Shown: positions 11,482 to 22,549 of the stretch, in pieces
How the letters are laid out: every line of letters starts with the position of its first letter
Position numbering within the stretch: the first letter of the stretch is position 1
NCBI GenBank assembly: GCA_032871835.1
Contig: CM065296.1
Location: 117,066,146 to 117,130,145, forward strand
Source of the DNA: Dipteronia dyeriana
Taxonomy: Eukaryota > Streptophyta > Magnoliopsida > Sapindales > Sapindaceae
Direction: 5' to 3'
DNA: 64,000 nucleotides
Program-made: the position numbers and the translations under genes
The notes under the pieces: generated by a model
Told to the model about the DNA's origin: nothing
Database searches by the model: none
Seen by the model: the letters and a program-made list of their open reading frames with translations, nothing else

Positions 11482-11945
11482 ATGATGGTGGTGGATTTGT
11501 TACCCTTCTTATTCTACCACTTTGATGTTAAAGTTATTTCTCATAATTCAAAGGTGTGGCGACTGACAGGTTATCACGGGCACCATAATTTAGAGCATCG
11601 CCACCATGCTTGGACCTTGCTTCGTCGGTTGTGCAGAATGCCTTTGTTACCATGGATCTATTTAGGCGATTTCAATGGAATTCTCGGTGAGAGGGAGAAA
11701 CAAGGGGTCGACCACGAATGAGACACTGGATTGAGGAATTTCGTAACATTCTTGGCTGGTGTGAAATAGAAGATATGGGTTTTCAGGGTTCTATTTTCAC
11801 ATGGAGTAACAAAAGGGATGGTAATGACCTTATTATGGAATGACTGGACCGTTGAGTGAGGTCTCTAGAGTGGTACTAGCAATTCCCTCACTCTTTCGTT
11901 CAACATTCAGATTTTTGGCACTCAGATCATCGACCTCTCTTAGTG
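11482..11945 (+). pseudogene. LINE endonuclease, C-terminal part
   Basis: Reads VWRLTGYHGH, then PWIYLGDFNGILGEREKQG (GDFN motif), a GSIFTWSNKR block and SDHRPLL (the SDH catalytic motif), as in plant L1 endonucleases. Stops occur at 11719 and within 11840-11880. This enzyme would nick target DNA to prime reverse transcription. Confidence 0.82.
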
Positions 11946-13700
11946 GAGATTCTAGACTTAGAGGCGAGTAGAATTAAGGGTGTTGCATGTCGAAAGAAGA
12001 GATTTTACTTTGAGTCCTACCCGGCCAATCGGGATGATTATAAGTTGCTGGTGAGCCAGAGTTGGATTCACACAGCTGATGTGTGTGTTATGGGTAGAGT
12101 AGAGGCCAATATTTCGAATTGTACTCATCAGTTGTCTAAATGGAATTCACGGAATAAGTTGGGTTTGCAGAATGACATTAACAAACTTCAGAGGGAACTT
12201 AATCTTCTCAATTCTTCGATCCAGGGAGGTTCTTGGGCTGATATTAGAAGAGTTGAGAGGTTGTTGGATAATAACCTGATCGAAGAGGAAGAGTATTATA
12301 GGTAACATTCTAGAGTTGATTGGCTAAAAATGGGAGACAAAAGTACTAGATTTTTCCACCTAAAAGCCTCAACTCGGTGCGTAAGGAATATTAGTCATGG
12401 TCTGTTTGATAGCCAAGGGTTTCGGTATATTGAGCAGAACAAAATCGAAAGGGTGGTCTCTAAGTACTTTGCAGATCTTTTCAAAGTAAAAAAACCGTAA
12501 GAGATAAATGTGTGGTGTGTGTTCTTGATGGCCTTCAACTGCGACTTTCCTAACAGTCAAGCTCTTTACTAGATTCCACTTTCACTGCCAATAAGATAAG
12601 GAAACCTGTCTTTGGTATGGCCCCTACAAAAGCTCCAAGCCTATATGGTCTGTCTACACTGATCTTTCAAAAATACTGGGATGATATATGTGCTAGTGTT
12701 ACAGATACATGCCTGAGAGTTTTAGATGATGGAGACTCAATGGGACAAATTAATGATATTCTTATTTGTCTCATCTTGAAGATCTCAACTGCGGAGTGAA
12801 TATTGGATTTCAGGCCCATCAACTTATGTAACGTTGTTTACAAATTCACCATTGAAGCCTTATCTAACAGGTTGCAAACTGTTAAAGAGGAAATGATCTC
12901 TGACAACCAGAGTGCTTTCGTTCCATGAAGACTTATAACTGACAATGTGATTATTGGATTTGAGTGTCATCATGTTCTTCAAACAAAGAAGAGAAAGAAG
13001 GGGTCTCTAGGGCTTAAACTTGATATGTCTAAAGCGTATAACCGCATTAAATGGAGGTTCATGGCTAAGGTTATGAAAACTGTAGGCTTTTCTGATAGCT
13101 GGATCAAGCGTAAAATGTAGTGTTTGTCGACAATAAGATATTCCTTTCTGATTAATGGGCGTCTGACCGGGTCTTTGGTGCCGTTGAGAGGACTCCACCA
13201 AGGCAACCCACTATTGTCGCTTCTTTATTTGCTGGTTTCTAAAAGTCCGTCGAGTTTGATCAATTCAGTAGCTGCGTATAATGAGTTAGCATATTTCAAG
13301 TGCAACAGGATGTGTCCAATCATTTTACATTTATTTTTCGTTGATGATAGTATCCTATTTTCGAGTGCTTCTAAAGATGACTGCTTGAAGATTCGTGATG
13401 TCCTGAAGGTGTTTTCAAGAGCATCAAGGTAGATTATTAACTTTGAAAAATATGGTCTATGTTTAAGCAAGTCTATTTCGCGAGCTGAGGGGGAGCTTCT
13501 TGTTGTTGTGATTAGAGTCAGTTAGGTCCCTTATGCTGGTAAATACCTGAGATTGTTGAGGCTTACCATCTGTAACAAACGACAATAGTTTGAAGGAATT
13601 AAACCGCCTTTGGAAGAAAATTAAGGGTTAACGTGGGAAATTGCTATCAGTTGGAGGCAAATAAGTCCTTATTAAAACAGTTCTTTAATCAATGCCGGCA
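11943..13700 (+). pseudogene. LINE reverse transcriptase, degenerate
   Basis: The inter-domain helix region (11943-12303) is followed by DWLKMGDKSTRFFHLKA, then in shifting frames FRPINLCNVVYK, a DNQSAFVP block, a LKLDMSKAYNRI block (catalytic Asp) and HLFFVDDSILF at about 13327-13358, the FADD-box equivalent with both Asp retained. Several stops and indels separate the blocks. Family role: copying LINE RNA at the nicked target. Confidence 0.82.
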
Positions 13701-13755
13701 CCCGTTGAGTCTCTTCCAAACACCAAAAAAACTTATTCATGAGATTATTCAGGCG

Positions 13756-13905
13756 TTGTTGAATCGGTTTTGGTGGAGTGGTATAGACACGGGAAGTATG
13801 ATGCATTGGACGACTTAGGCAAAATTATGTTGAATTGGTTTTTGTGGAGTGGTATAGACATGAGAAGTATGATGCATTGGGAGACTTAGGAAAAATTATG
13901 TTGAA
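13756..13905. repeat. Tandem duplication of about 72-75 bp in the LINE
   Basis: Two adjacent copies share GGTTTT(G/T)GTGGAGTGGTATAGAC and AGTATGATGCATTGG and run up to the G homopolymer. Confidence 0.75.
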
Positions 13906-13911
13906 GCAAAG

Positions 13912-13914
<3 letters not shown>

Positions 13915-13951
<37 letters not shown>
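13915..13951 (+). repeat. Poly(G) run of about 37 bases
   Basis: An uninterrupted G homopolymer inside LINE sequence, directly after a short tandem duplication. Its length in the read may be unreliable because homopolymers of this size sequence poorly. Confidence 0.9.
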
Positions 13952-14159
13952 CGTCTTGGTTTTAGAAACCTCTCCATTTTTAATAGAGTTTTAGTTGCAA
14001 AGTAAAGGTGAAGGATGGAGAAATACCCAAATTTGTTGGAAACAAAAGTGTTTCAAGCTTGTTATTACCAGTCCTCTGCTTTTATGAATGTTGATGTTTC
14101 CAAAACGGGTTCTCATGTTCAGAAAAGTATCTATTAGGATCGTGGTTTACTTTACAAAG

Positions 14160-15410
14160 GTTCAAGATAGAGGATTGACTCGGGTAGCTTTGTTTCTATC
14201 TATGAGGACAGATGGTTGGCAAGGGCAATGACTTTTAAAGTATTTTCCACTAAAAATCGAAAGGAGGTATGGATGGTGAGAAACTTGAAAACTCCTTCTA
14301 GTGCTTAGAATTATCTGCTTATAAATAAGCTTTTCATTGAAGATGATGTTAAGGTAATTACTTATATTCCTTGTGCATTTGTTCACCATAATGACACCTA
14401 ATGTGAATTGAGAGTACACAGTCAAAACTGGGTACAAACTGGGAGCTTCCATTGAAATAGAAAATTTGTGTGCAGGGGTCAGTGGCAACGGGTTATGCTA
14501 GAGGAAATTTAGGAGATGGGTCTTCCAAAAAAAAAATCTTATGAAGATGTTACTAGGAGTGGCTTCCAACTTTTGTAAACCTTGCTAGAATGATGGTTCC
14601 AGTCGATGGACTATGACTGAATTGTTCAAAACCATTCGAAACGACGCCACACGCCTTATGGGGTTGCCAGGATCTGAAAAAGGTTCGTGGTTTGGCTGGT
14701 TTCTTGTATGGAATGAAATGTGATGATAGTGTAAGATTTAATGATTTAATGAGTTCGTGCATGGACATTCTGGACTCAGAAATTGGAGTTAATTTGTGTT
14801 GTTTGGTGGAGAATCTGGTACCTAAGGAATCACTTGGTTCACAATAGATAGAGGTCTGTGATGAAGGATATTGTGCCTTAGTGTGCTGGTTTTTTTGGGC
14901 AAGTACAAAAATGTTATTGGTAATCCACAATTTGGGGGTAACCATGGCATCCACAGAGACATCAAATGGAAGCCACCAGATGAGGGGTCTTAAAAATTTA
15001 ATTCGGACGTCGTTATTGACAACTTGTCTCACCAGGTGGCTTAGGCATGGTAATTCGAGACTTCAATAGTGATGTTATGGCAACTAGTTCACAGCGCTTG
15101 GAGACTAAATATATAATGCCACATAGCGAAGGCTTTTTGCTATTTATAAAGGTTTCCTATTCACCATTGATACGAGTTTGACTCTGGTTGTTATTCAATC
15201 AATTTTGAAATTGAAATCTTTACGGAGCTGGGCTTGATTATTTAGGATATCAGAGATCTTATCAGAAACGTGCTTGGTAACAAGGTGACTTTTGCTTCAA
15301 GGAATGTGAATGAGGTGGCTCAAAATCATGCGAAATTTGGTTTGTCGATTGGTGAGGACCGATTCTGGATGGAGTCTTACCATTCATGTGTGGAGAGGTC
15401 AATCTAGAAA
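14160..15410 (+). pseudogene. LINE C-terminal region: zf-RVT-like linker and RNase H
   Basis: A SFVSIYEDRWLARA-like block near 14180-14225 corresponds to the linker after plant LINE RTs. Near 15030-15110 a GGLGMVIRDF block (RNase H opening) is visible, and near 15240-15370 the end of RNase H appears as VTFASRNVNEVAQNHAKFG, with the conserved Arg-Asn-x-Asn and Ala-x-x-x-Ala pattern. Multiple frameshifts. Confidence 0.7.
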
Positions 15411-15475
15411 GATCGCCCCCGCTTAGGTCTAGTTTTCATGAGTTGGTTTTGTTTCCCGTTAAAAAAAATCATTCT

Positions 15476-16815
15476 TAAATAAAAATTAATTTTATTTTAA
15501 TCAAGTCTAAAATCATTTTCTCATATTATGTGCATAGTTATATATATGCCATCGAGCATGACGACCGAATCCTACTAGTTAGATTGAATGAACATTTAAA
15601 CAGTTTCACAACTTCATGTAAAAAGTAAAAGAGGAAAAGTAAATCAAATATTAATTTCATATAATAATTATAGTTTAGACAAATATGCGGTTGTCTTATT
15701 AGTTTTCCTCGATCATAGTTTAGACAAATATGCGGTTGTCTTATTAGATTTCCTCCTATCACACATATGTCGTGGGTTTGAGTCTATCATTCTCATTTAA
15801 ATCCTACATTTTTATAATATTTCAAAATACATAATTTTCAATTGAAAATCAAAAAATGATGTTTACACTTTTAGATATGAAAATGCGTATGAATGTATGA
15901 TAGTAATAATTTAAATTGGTATTGTTAAAAAAACATATTAAGTAATAATACTATAAAATACATTTGGAGTATGACGAAGTGAAAAATGATAGGTTGATCG
16001 AATATCTAAAGGAATGATATTTTATTTTATTAACATCGATCAAAAGTTGCAAATAAATATTATAACTCTTGTTTAAATAGAAAAACGTACATTTACTCCT
16101 CGAGGATTCAGACTTTCTAATTGGAGTAAGTAAGAAAAACTCAAAACTATCCAAATTTTATAGGATTCAGGGTCTCTAAATTAACTAAAACGTAAAAGTT
16201 TAAAACTACCGAAATTCTATAGGATTCAGGATCATGAAAGGTAATAATTTGAGTTGTTGTCAACAACTAAGGGATTATTTGTTTTTTTTTATCTGAAAAC
16301 CGAACGATCCTAAATTTTCTAACGACTGAATAGAGACCGAAAACTGGAACTGAATGACAAGTTTTTTTAAAAATATATATATATATATATATTCCTCACA
16401 TTTGAGTATAATATCAAATTGTTTGTTTTTAAAAATAAAATTGTTTGAAAACAAATTATTTGACATTTATACCCTTATTGTTGTTATATGTTATGTATTT
16501 TAATTTGATATGATACAAATAACAAAATACAAACAATGTAACAAATACTAAACCATTTTTATGTAAATATTGGTAAGATATGATAAATAATGATATTGAA
16601 ATGATTTTGATTTTTACATTAAAAAAAATCAATGTTCAACACTGAAGTTGAGTGTGTGTTTGGTACGGGGACATGACAGGACTAGACATGATAGTTGTTC
16701 TGTATTATGTTTGAAATGTATGGGATAAAACTGTTAACTGTATTGTTATGTGTTTGGTATGACCAGGACAGGACGAGACAAGGGGTTCAAATGACTAGAG
16801 TTCCCCTATTGTCCT
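15476..16815. other. AT-rich flank between LINE and Tat element
   Basis: No gene seen. It holds a 45-bp tandem duplication at about 15671-15760 (TAGTTTAGACAAATATGCGG twice). Near 16268 a segment begins TAAGGGATTATTTGTTTTTT and then resembles the left end of the TIR element at 35779, so it is probably a truncated relative. A (TA)n run lies at 16374-16391. From about 16655 a GTTTGGTACGGGGACATGACAGGA segment looks like the end of another short transposon into which the Tat element later inserted. Confidence 0.5.
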
Positions 16816-17451
16816 TGTTGATGCATGAAAATTGATCAATAACATATTGAACTGAATAGCTTATTTATTGAACTTTGATACAAGATTGGTTGCTCAAGAA
16901 ATTGCAACATAGAGATTCTTGTTTTGTCTCCCTTCTTTCTATATATGCTTTTTTTTTCTTTTTCGATGCCCTTTCCCCTTGGTGAGCTCCTCCTTTTATA
17001 CTATTTTTTATCGGACAAAGGATAAATTTCTCTTTTGTGCTCGGTATTTCTTCTCAGACAAAGGATAAATTCTTCAAATTGGGCGATAAAAGACAAATCC
17101 TTTGGGTTCAGACTAGGATAGGACGATCCCTCTCTTTAATTTTGAATGCGAACACAGGGAACTTTTATCCGAACTTTGGGTGACCTTCTCAATTTGATCT
17201 CGGTCACATGTTTTTTATTCGAACTCGGATATATGACAAATTTTTAGGACACAACACCTTTAGTGTGACTTTGAATTCATGACCCTCGACAATTTCTCTC
17301 TAATTAATAATTCAGACACGGGCTATTTCTTGCACTTAAAGACTTTTCGTGCTAGACGACTTCTTTACCAAATCGAATTTTCCTTGTACTTTTATTCGTG
17401 TTATACAAATATTTATAAGACATATATTAGAGTTAACTTGATGGTACAACA
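16816..17451 (-). repeat. 3' LTR of the Tat element
   Basis: 636 bp, aligning throughout with 34221-34869. The right edge ends TGGTACAACA. On the minus strand the adjacent interior reads GGAGGGCCCG, a plausible short polypurine tract. Confidence 0.87.
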
Positions 17452-17529
17452 CGGGCCCTCCAGCTTTCAGGGGTCAAATATATTTGACGCTTGAAAGATA
17501 TATACCCCCGAAACCCCTTTTTTATTCTC

Positions 17530-17930
17530 TCTACTCTTTCCTTCTTTGGCCGAGTAGAGTTAGAGTTTTTTGTTTTTTGTTTTGTTTTTGTTTTGTTTAT
17601 TTTTACTCATTCCTTCCTTGACAGAGTAGAGTTAGAGTTATCTTTTTTTTTTCCCTCTTCCTCTTTTGGCCTTTGACCGAGGATTGTAATTGATTTTAAT
17701 TTTCTTTCTTTTTTCCTTCTTCTCCTCCTCTTTTCGCCCTTGGTCGAGGATTGTAATTAATTTAATTTTTTTTCTCCTCCTTTTTTTGCCCTTTGGCCGA
17801 TGATTGTACTTTTTTTTTTCTTCTCCTCCTCTTTTCGCCTTTGGTCGAGGATTGTAATTAATTTTTAATTTTATTTTATTATTTGTTTCTTCCTCTTGTT
17901 GCCCTTTGGCAAGGGATTGTACTTTTTTTC
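17530..17930. repeat. Pyrimidine-rich tandem repeats of about 60-80 bp
   Basis: About six imperfect units, each with CTCTTTTGGCC(C/T)TTGGTCGAG-like and GGATTGTAATTAATTT-like cores separated by runs of T and C. They lie next to the 3' LTR of the Tat element, where this lineage often carries tandem repeats. Confidence 0.75.
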
Positions 17931-17984
17931 TTCTTTAAGTGGGCATGTCTTGGCATAACGTTGGACATTATTTTTACAGCCTTC

Positions 17985-18330
17985 TTCTACTTTTACGCGT
18001 TGTAAGGTCATTTCAACCTATCTTCATGAATCAATTTTGTTGTTTCATTCATTGTCTTATTTCAACTTTTGTGAATATTTTTTTTACTTTTACAGCTTCA
18101 AGTCTTTTCTACTTCACTTCACGAATCAATTTTGTTGTTTCATTCATTGTCTTATTTCAACTTTTGTGAATATTTTTCTACTTTTACAGCAAGTCTTTTC
18201 TACTTCACTTCACGAATCAATTTTGTTGTTTCATTCATTGTCTTATTTCAACTTTTGTGAATATTTTTCTACTTTGACAGCGTCAAGTCTTTTCTACTTC
18301 ACGAATCAATGTTGTCGTTTCCTTTATCGT
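17985..18330. repeat. Tandem repeat, period about 90 bp, nearly four copies
   Basis: The segment TCAATTTTGTTGTTTCATTC recurs at 18031, 18126 and 18217 and, altered, at 18306 (periods 95, 91 and 89), each followed by CAACTTTTGTGAATATTTTT and CTTTTACAGC. The open frames here are a by-product of the repeat and not a gene. Confidence 0.88.
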
Positions 18331-18563
18331 CAAGTCATTTCAAGTGATAGTTATTTTATTATATCTTTATTCGACTAGAGGGTCGTTTCTTGTATAAATA
18401 TTGCTTGGTAGAATTCTAAATCACTAACTCTATCTTTCTCCAACCTATCTATTTTCAGTCAACCTATTTATTCACAGATATGTGTTCATTTTTCTTTATT
18501 TCTTGCCCTATTTTCGTTCATTAATTTATTTATTTACATATTTATTATCTCATATATGTAAAG

Positions 18564-19330
18564 ATGGATGAACATGATTTTGATCCAAGAGTTGTGAAGA
18601 GGTGGAGGATGGGTTGTCGCTTACGACGAGTCTCCTCGAGTTGTTACGATTGTAACGGCACTTACTTCTGCTGGAAGTCACAGGCCAGACCTCGCAACAG
18701 TACTTCTATTCCCAATCAGGGCCATGAAATATATATTATCCACTCTGCTGTATCCGCCAATATGCAAGAAATTTTGAAAAAAAAAACATTTTACATACCC
18801 AGTACAATTTTTCTTTATTTACCTCGTGATAACGAATTACCAAGTTTTCCGCCAGAAGATAAAGTTACTTTTCATTCCGATTTTTTAAGTTTGGTGTTAG
18901 ACTTCTTTTCTATCTGTCCATTAGCCGCGTACTCTGTCATTATAAGCTTGTCCCCTCCCAACTGTGTCTGAATGACCGGAGGATATTGGTTGCTACCTTA
19001 GTTTTGTTTAGGGTAATGCATAACGATGACCATTCCTTGGCTAAATTTCAGTACCTAAATTGTTTAAAAGTCAATGCTCGTATTATTTTCATCCCCGACC
19101 AAATATGTCAAAATTGATACTTGACCTTCCTGATAATAATAAAAACTGGAAATCAAAATGGTTTTTTTATTTCTGAAAACTGGGGTGGGGAGTTGCATGA
19201 GGATGGAGTCATAAGATCGGTACCAACTTGTTTTGGGATTCCAGGTCTAATCGTTGTTTTTTTATTCATATATTCATATTGTTGTTTGCATCATCGCATG
19301 TGCATTTTATAACTTAACCGCCAACTATTG
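18564..19330 (+). pseudogene. Tat antisense ORF, N-terminal domain (PF04195-like)
   Basis: From ATG 18564 a frame of 135 codons ends IPSTIFLYLPRDNELPSFPP, a VTFHSDFLSL block, then a LDFFSICPLAAYSV block. This is the pattern of the 'putative gypsy type transposon' domain (PF04195) found in proteins encoded antisense inside Tat elements. After a stop at 18969 the reading continues in other frames; at 19139-19230 a GNQNGFFISENW block fits the WK-x-RFFFV motif that follows in this family. It lies on the opposite strand to gag-pol, between integrase and the 3' LTR, as expected. Function of these proteins is unknown. Confidence 0.6.
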
Positions 19331-19734
19331 TGTTCTTATAATGTCGAATTCATCTGTTATTGTGCTTCACGACTACGAACTCAATCGAATTAACACGGTA
19401 TTTTTCATCCCGGAGTAGGATCGAGATTACAGGGCATTGCCCGACCCGAAGCTCCTTTGTCATCTTAGACTCTCAACATCTTTCCAACCAAAACAATGTA
19501 TCGTGCACTCGTGGTTATTATCACCCTTATTTGTTGCTATCATTAAATCACTGTTATTATTTTACCAGGGGAAATGTCTCGGCCGAAAATAAAACCCTCG
19601 TCGATTCTTAAAGGGAACTTGTTTGTCTTGCTTATGATAAGAAGACTAGTGATGATTCTTCTTCATCTCAAAAAGCAACAGATTTTCCCTTTGTCTCTTC
19701 CATTGTTACACTCTCTGTCGTTTTAACTCCACAA

Positions 19735-20085
19735 ATGTCAACACCTTTGCCACCTTCTTCTATTGGACAACATGTTCCCTTTGGGCAGTGTACTCCCTTT
19801 AGGCAATCTTCGCAATCTCCCCTTTTAAGAGGTGTCTCTTCCATCCCTTATCCGATGGAACCTAGAGCTAGGGATGATAATCCTTCTCCATATCTCAAAC
19901 GTTATTCTGAACGTGTCATAAATATGACCGGTCCCGAGGAAGATGACTTACTGACCGGGTCTGTGGATGACGTCGTTACTTCTTTCAATAAGATGCACCT
20001 CCATGTATGAACTATACACAATTTTGTCGTTGTCACTACTTTATTATTGTTGTTGTTGTTGTTGTTGTTGTTATTTCTATTATTA

Positions 20086-20123
<38 letters not shown>

Positions 20124-20620
20124 TAACTCTTTTTTTAGTATGGCTTTATGGCCTCGCATTTTGCCGAGTCGGTCTGTAAGTTGGCAACCAAGGTTAGCCA
20201 TTGCCGACAGAGGATATTATTTCTTGACAACACCATAAATAGCATGGAGAGTCAAATTTAGGAAAGAGATGCAAAGCTTATGGAGCGAGACAACTCTATT
20301 AGGGTACATGAGTTTGACCGTGAACTTTTAGAGAGGAACATTAATGATCTTAAGTTGGAGAAAGCTCAATTGGAGGCTCGAATTGAGAGGCTCGAACGTA
20401 AGATTGAAAAGCACGGTTGCCCGCGGTGAAAAGGGTGAATAAGAGGAATACTAATGTATATCTTAGAGGATATATGGATGCTCAAAAAAAAGTTCGAGAA
20501 AAAGATCCCTCATTTGCGCTAGACTGGATGGCTTATCTGTATAATCAAGCAGGGGATGAAGCGCCCGACTCCCCTGCTTCCCCTGACTCCTCTAAGGGAA
20601 ATGGTCTCCCTTCTCCGTGA
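19735..20620 (+). pseudogene. Tat antisense ORF, middle and coiled-coil C-terminal region
   Basis: A Pro/Ser-rich segment (19735-20008, acidic near its end) is followed by microsatellites and then, from about 20150, by a frame reading NSMESQI, RDNSIRVHEFDRELLERN and LKLEKAQLEARIERLERKIE, a clear leucine-heptad coiled coil. A stop near 20430 is bypassed in another frame (20417-20620) that ends YLRGYMDAQKKV and a Ser/Pro-rich tail. Disordered linker plus C-terminal coiled coil matches the layout of Tat antisense-ORF proteins. Intron removal could explain the microsatellite between the two parts, but I cannot show that. Confidence 0.5.
20041..20125. repeat. Microsatellite (TTG)n then (ATT)n
   Basis: Trinucleotide runs: about eight TTG/GTT units then about fourteen ATT units. 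The poly-Leu and poly-Asn frames across it are artefacts. Confidence 0.95.
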
Positions 20621-20817
20621 ATGACTTAGTTGCCATGGCATCCCTTCATTTTGTTAGGTGTTATTTATCCTTACTGTTTTCCTTCGTCGAACTTTTATTT
20701 ATGTCCTTTATCATTGTACTCGTATTTTATTCTATCTTTGTAAAACTCTAACTATGGTACTGTGTTATTTAAATGTACTTATTTGTTTGTGTGTGGTGAT
20801 TATATTTTAGAAATTTA

Positions 20818-20824
20818 TTATTAT

Positions 20825-20866
<42 letters not shown>
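20818..20866. repeat. Microsatellite (TAA)n
   Basis: About sixteen TAA/ATT units within the Tat interior. Confidence 0.95.
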
Positions 20867-20867
<1 letters not shown>

Positions 20868-21552
20868 TATATATTTAGTTGTTATTCAATGAAGATATAC
20901 GACATACCTCACGGAAGGCGAAAGTGGATCATGGTGAACTCCATCGAAGCTTCAAATAAGGTGTTTTATGTCATAGTTCAAAGTTGTTATTTGATGGAGT
21001 CAAAGATGTACCTTATGTGTTTTTCCGTGGCGGGGCTCAAGAATGTCTTTTTATGATTTATTATCGGTGAATATAAAAATGAGTACTTTACCGATTATAT
21101 ATAACTTTATTTGTTATTCACATTTTACTGTGAAATAGACTTTTAGGACTTTCTATAATCGTCCTTTAATTCTTCAGCTCATATTCGTCATCGATAAAGT
21201 TAAAATTGTTTACTTAGTCGATTGGTGAGTATTTCGGCATTTAGGCAATTTTATTCTTGGCAGTTTCCTCTGAACAACAATTAATTGTCGCAGGGCCAAT
21301 CTCATTATATCATCTGAACACTCTTTTTGTCTTGCGTCATCAACTTTGAAAACTTAGGGAAATATTTTCAAAATGTTTCCAAAAAAACTTTTTGGGACGA
21401 TAGGAAATAAAGGTTCCATAATTATTACTTTCTACTTATCTGATCTCCTAAACTACCTTCGTATCTTCATACTCAAACTTGTATAAATATTAGCTTATTT
21501 CTTCTCTGTTTTTTCCTACGGTATCCATTAACTTTTTATTTGATTTGGGGCT

Positions 21553-21973
21553 ATGTCGACTTCGGATAATATTGAATCTTTACGCAAGACTTTAGAGGAT
21601 GAAAAACAGCTCGTGGGCTTGTGGATGTTGAGAAGGATGTTGTACTGGGTAAGCTAAAAAAGGAAAAGGTGATGAGGATCGATGTGAGGTTGAAAGAGAT
21701 GCTTTTAGGACAATGAAGGTTACTGCGAATGTTGAGAAGGACGCTACCTTAGGTAAACTTAACCAGGAAAAAAAGATGAGGATCGCTGCCGAATTTGAGA
21801 GAGACACTCTTATAGCTATGATTGCTACTGCTGAGAATGAAAAAGTGGTTCTTTTGGGAATGAAGGCTATCGTAGAGGCGGAAAGGGACACCTTAAGGGG
21901 AAGGCTTTCGCTTGAATGGATCGATGGGTATCGTCAGGGCATGATTGATATGGGCGTTCCTTCTCCGGATTGA
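21553..21973 (+). pseudogene. Second coiled-coil frame in the Tat antisense region
   Basis: ATG 21553 opens STSDNIESLRKTLEDEKQL, which shifts frame after about 25 codons; the coding trend resumes in the frame 21713-21973. A unit of about 110 bases (VEKD-x-x-LGKL...MRI...ERD) occurs twice in tandem, at about 21623 and 21732. The end, WIDGYRQGMIDMG, parallels GYMDAQKKV at the end of the preceding coiled-coil frame, so this may be a duplicate of the antisense ORF 3' exon. Charged heptads suggest an extended coiled coil. It ends 220 bases before the viral insertion. Confidence 0.45.
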
Positions 21974-22174
21974 GACAACTTTTCCTACTAATCCTTATAT
22001 ATTTTTTTAGTCGAACAATAAAAGTGAGGTGTTCCATCTACTGGCACCAACATTTTTATTTGTATTCGACTTAGGAATTTATTTTCTGCTTGGCTACTGT
22101 CGTTTATTTGTATCGTCCTCCATTTATTTGTATTTGTACTGTCATTAATGTTATCGTGTGTTTTTAACGTGCCT

Positions 22175-22194
22175 TATATATATATATATATATA
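22175..22194. repeat. (TA)n tract at left border of the viral insertion
   Basis: A TA dinucleotide run immediately left of sequence with viral promoter character. Endogenous florendoviruses are known to be found often at TA repeats. Confidence 0.85.
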
Positions 22195-22253
22195 ATTTTT
22201 TTTAGGCATGATCCCTGTCTTAGTCCAATCTTTGAAGATAAGATCATGTGGCC

Positions 22254-22423
22254 GACAAAAGACAGCTCACCAATAGATGCGACAAAAGACATCTCACAAA
22301 GTATCCGATAAAAGACAACTCATCATCAAAGTTAAAGATAGAAAGTAACCCGACCAAGGTCTGCTGACCATGGTTTACCGACACTTTTATTTTAACCAGA
22401 GTTAGTTGAACTCTCTATAAATA
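22254..22423 (+). promoter_or_regulatory. Pararetroviral promoter: three upstream repeats and TATA box
   Basis: Three spaced copies of GA(C/T)AAAAGACA start at 22254, 22281 and 22307, about 110-160 bp upstream of TATAAATA (22416-22423). Transcription should start near 22450. The arrangement, repeated elements then TATA then a poly(A) signal shortly downstream, is that of a caulimovirid full-length-RNA promoter. Confidence 0.6.
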
Positions 22424-22543
22424 TGTTTGTGTGTTTCATTTGAAGGACAAGTTCAGTTTTTATAAGTTTCTTTGTCTTGAAGAAAGCTCTGCGAAGCTTA
22501 CTATTACTTCTCTTCCTTCTCTTGTAAATTTCTGAATTACATA

Positions 22544-22549
22544 AATAAA
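22544..22549 (+). terminator. AATAAA, viral poly(A) signal candidate
   Basis: AATAAA about 100 bases past the predicted start. In pararetroviruses it is bypassed on the first pass and used after a full genome circuit, creating terminal redundancy. In this integrated copy some transcripts would end here. Confidence 0.5.

Larger units (their letters stand above)
9297..15475 (+). mobile_element. Decayed L1-type LINE retrotransposon, interrupted
   Basis: Fragments in order: an ORF1 C-terminal-like piece (about 9300-9545), the start of an apurinic endonuclease with MET-KV and GLGSPRA motifs (9548-9672), a foreign insertion (about 9674-11474), the rest of the endonuclease (11482-11945), reverse transcriptase (about 12300-13700), a zinc-finger-like linker (about 14100-14500) and RNase H (about 15030-15410). 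Many stops and frameshifts occur. The 3' end is near 15475, where coding similarity ends beside A-rich sequence. I could not find a target duplication, and copia sequence does not resume after it, so the junctions may have been rearranged. Confidence 0.78.

Noticed and set aside
17939..18378. Two long overlapping plus-strand frames with repeated peptides
   Set aside because: They read through the 90-bp tandem repeat, whose period is not a multiple of three in every unit. The composition is Phe/Ser-rich from T-rich DNA and no domain is visible.
19902..20238. Open frames rich in Leu, Tyr or Asn on both strands
   Set aside because: They only translate the (TTG)n/(ATT)n microsatellite.
22254..22330. 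CRISPR-like short spaced repeats
   Set aside because: Only three imperfect 12-bp motifs, in a plant nuclear context, upstream of a viral TATA box.
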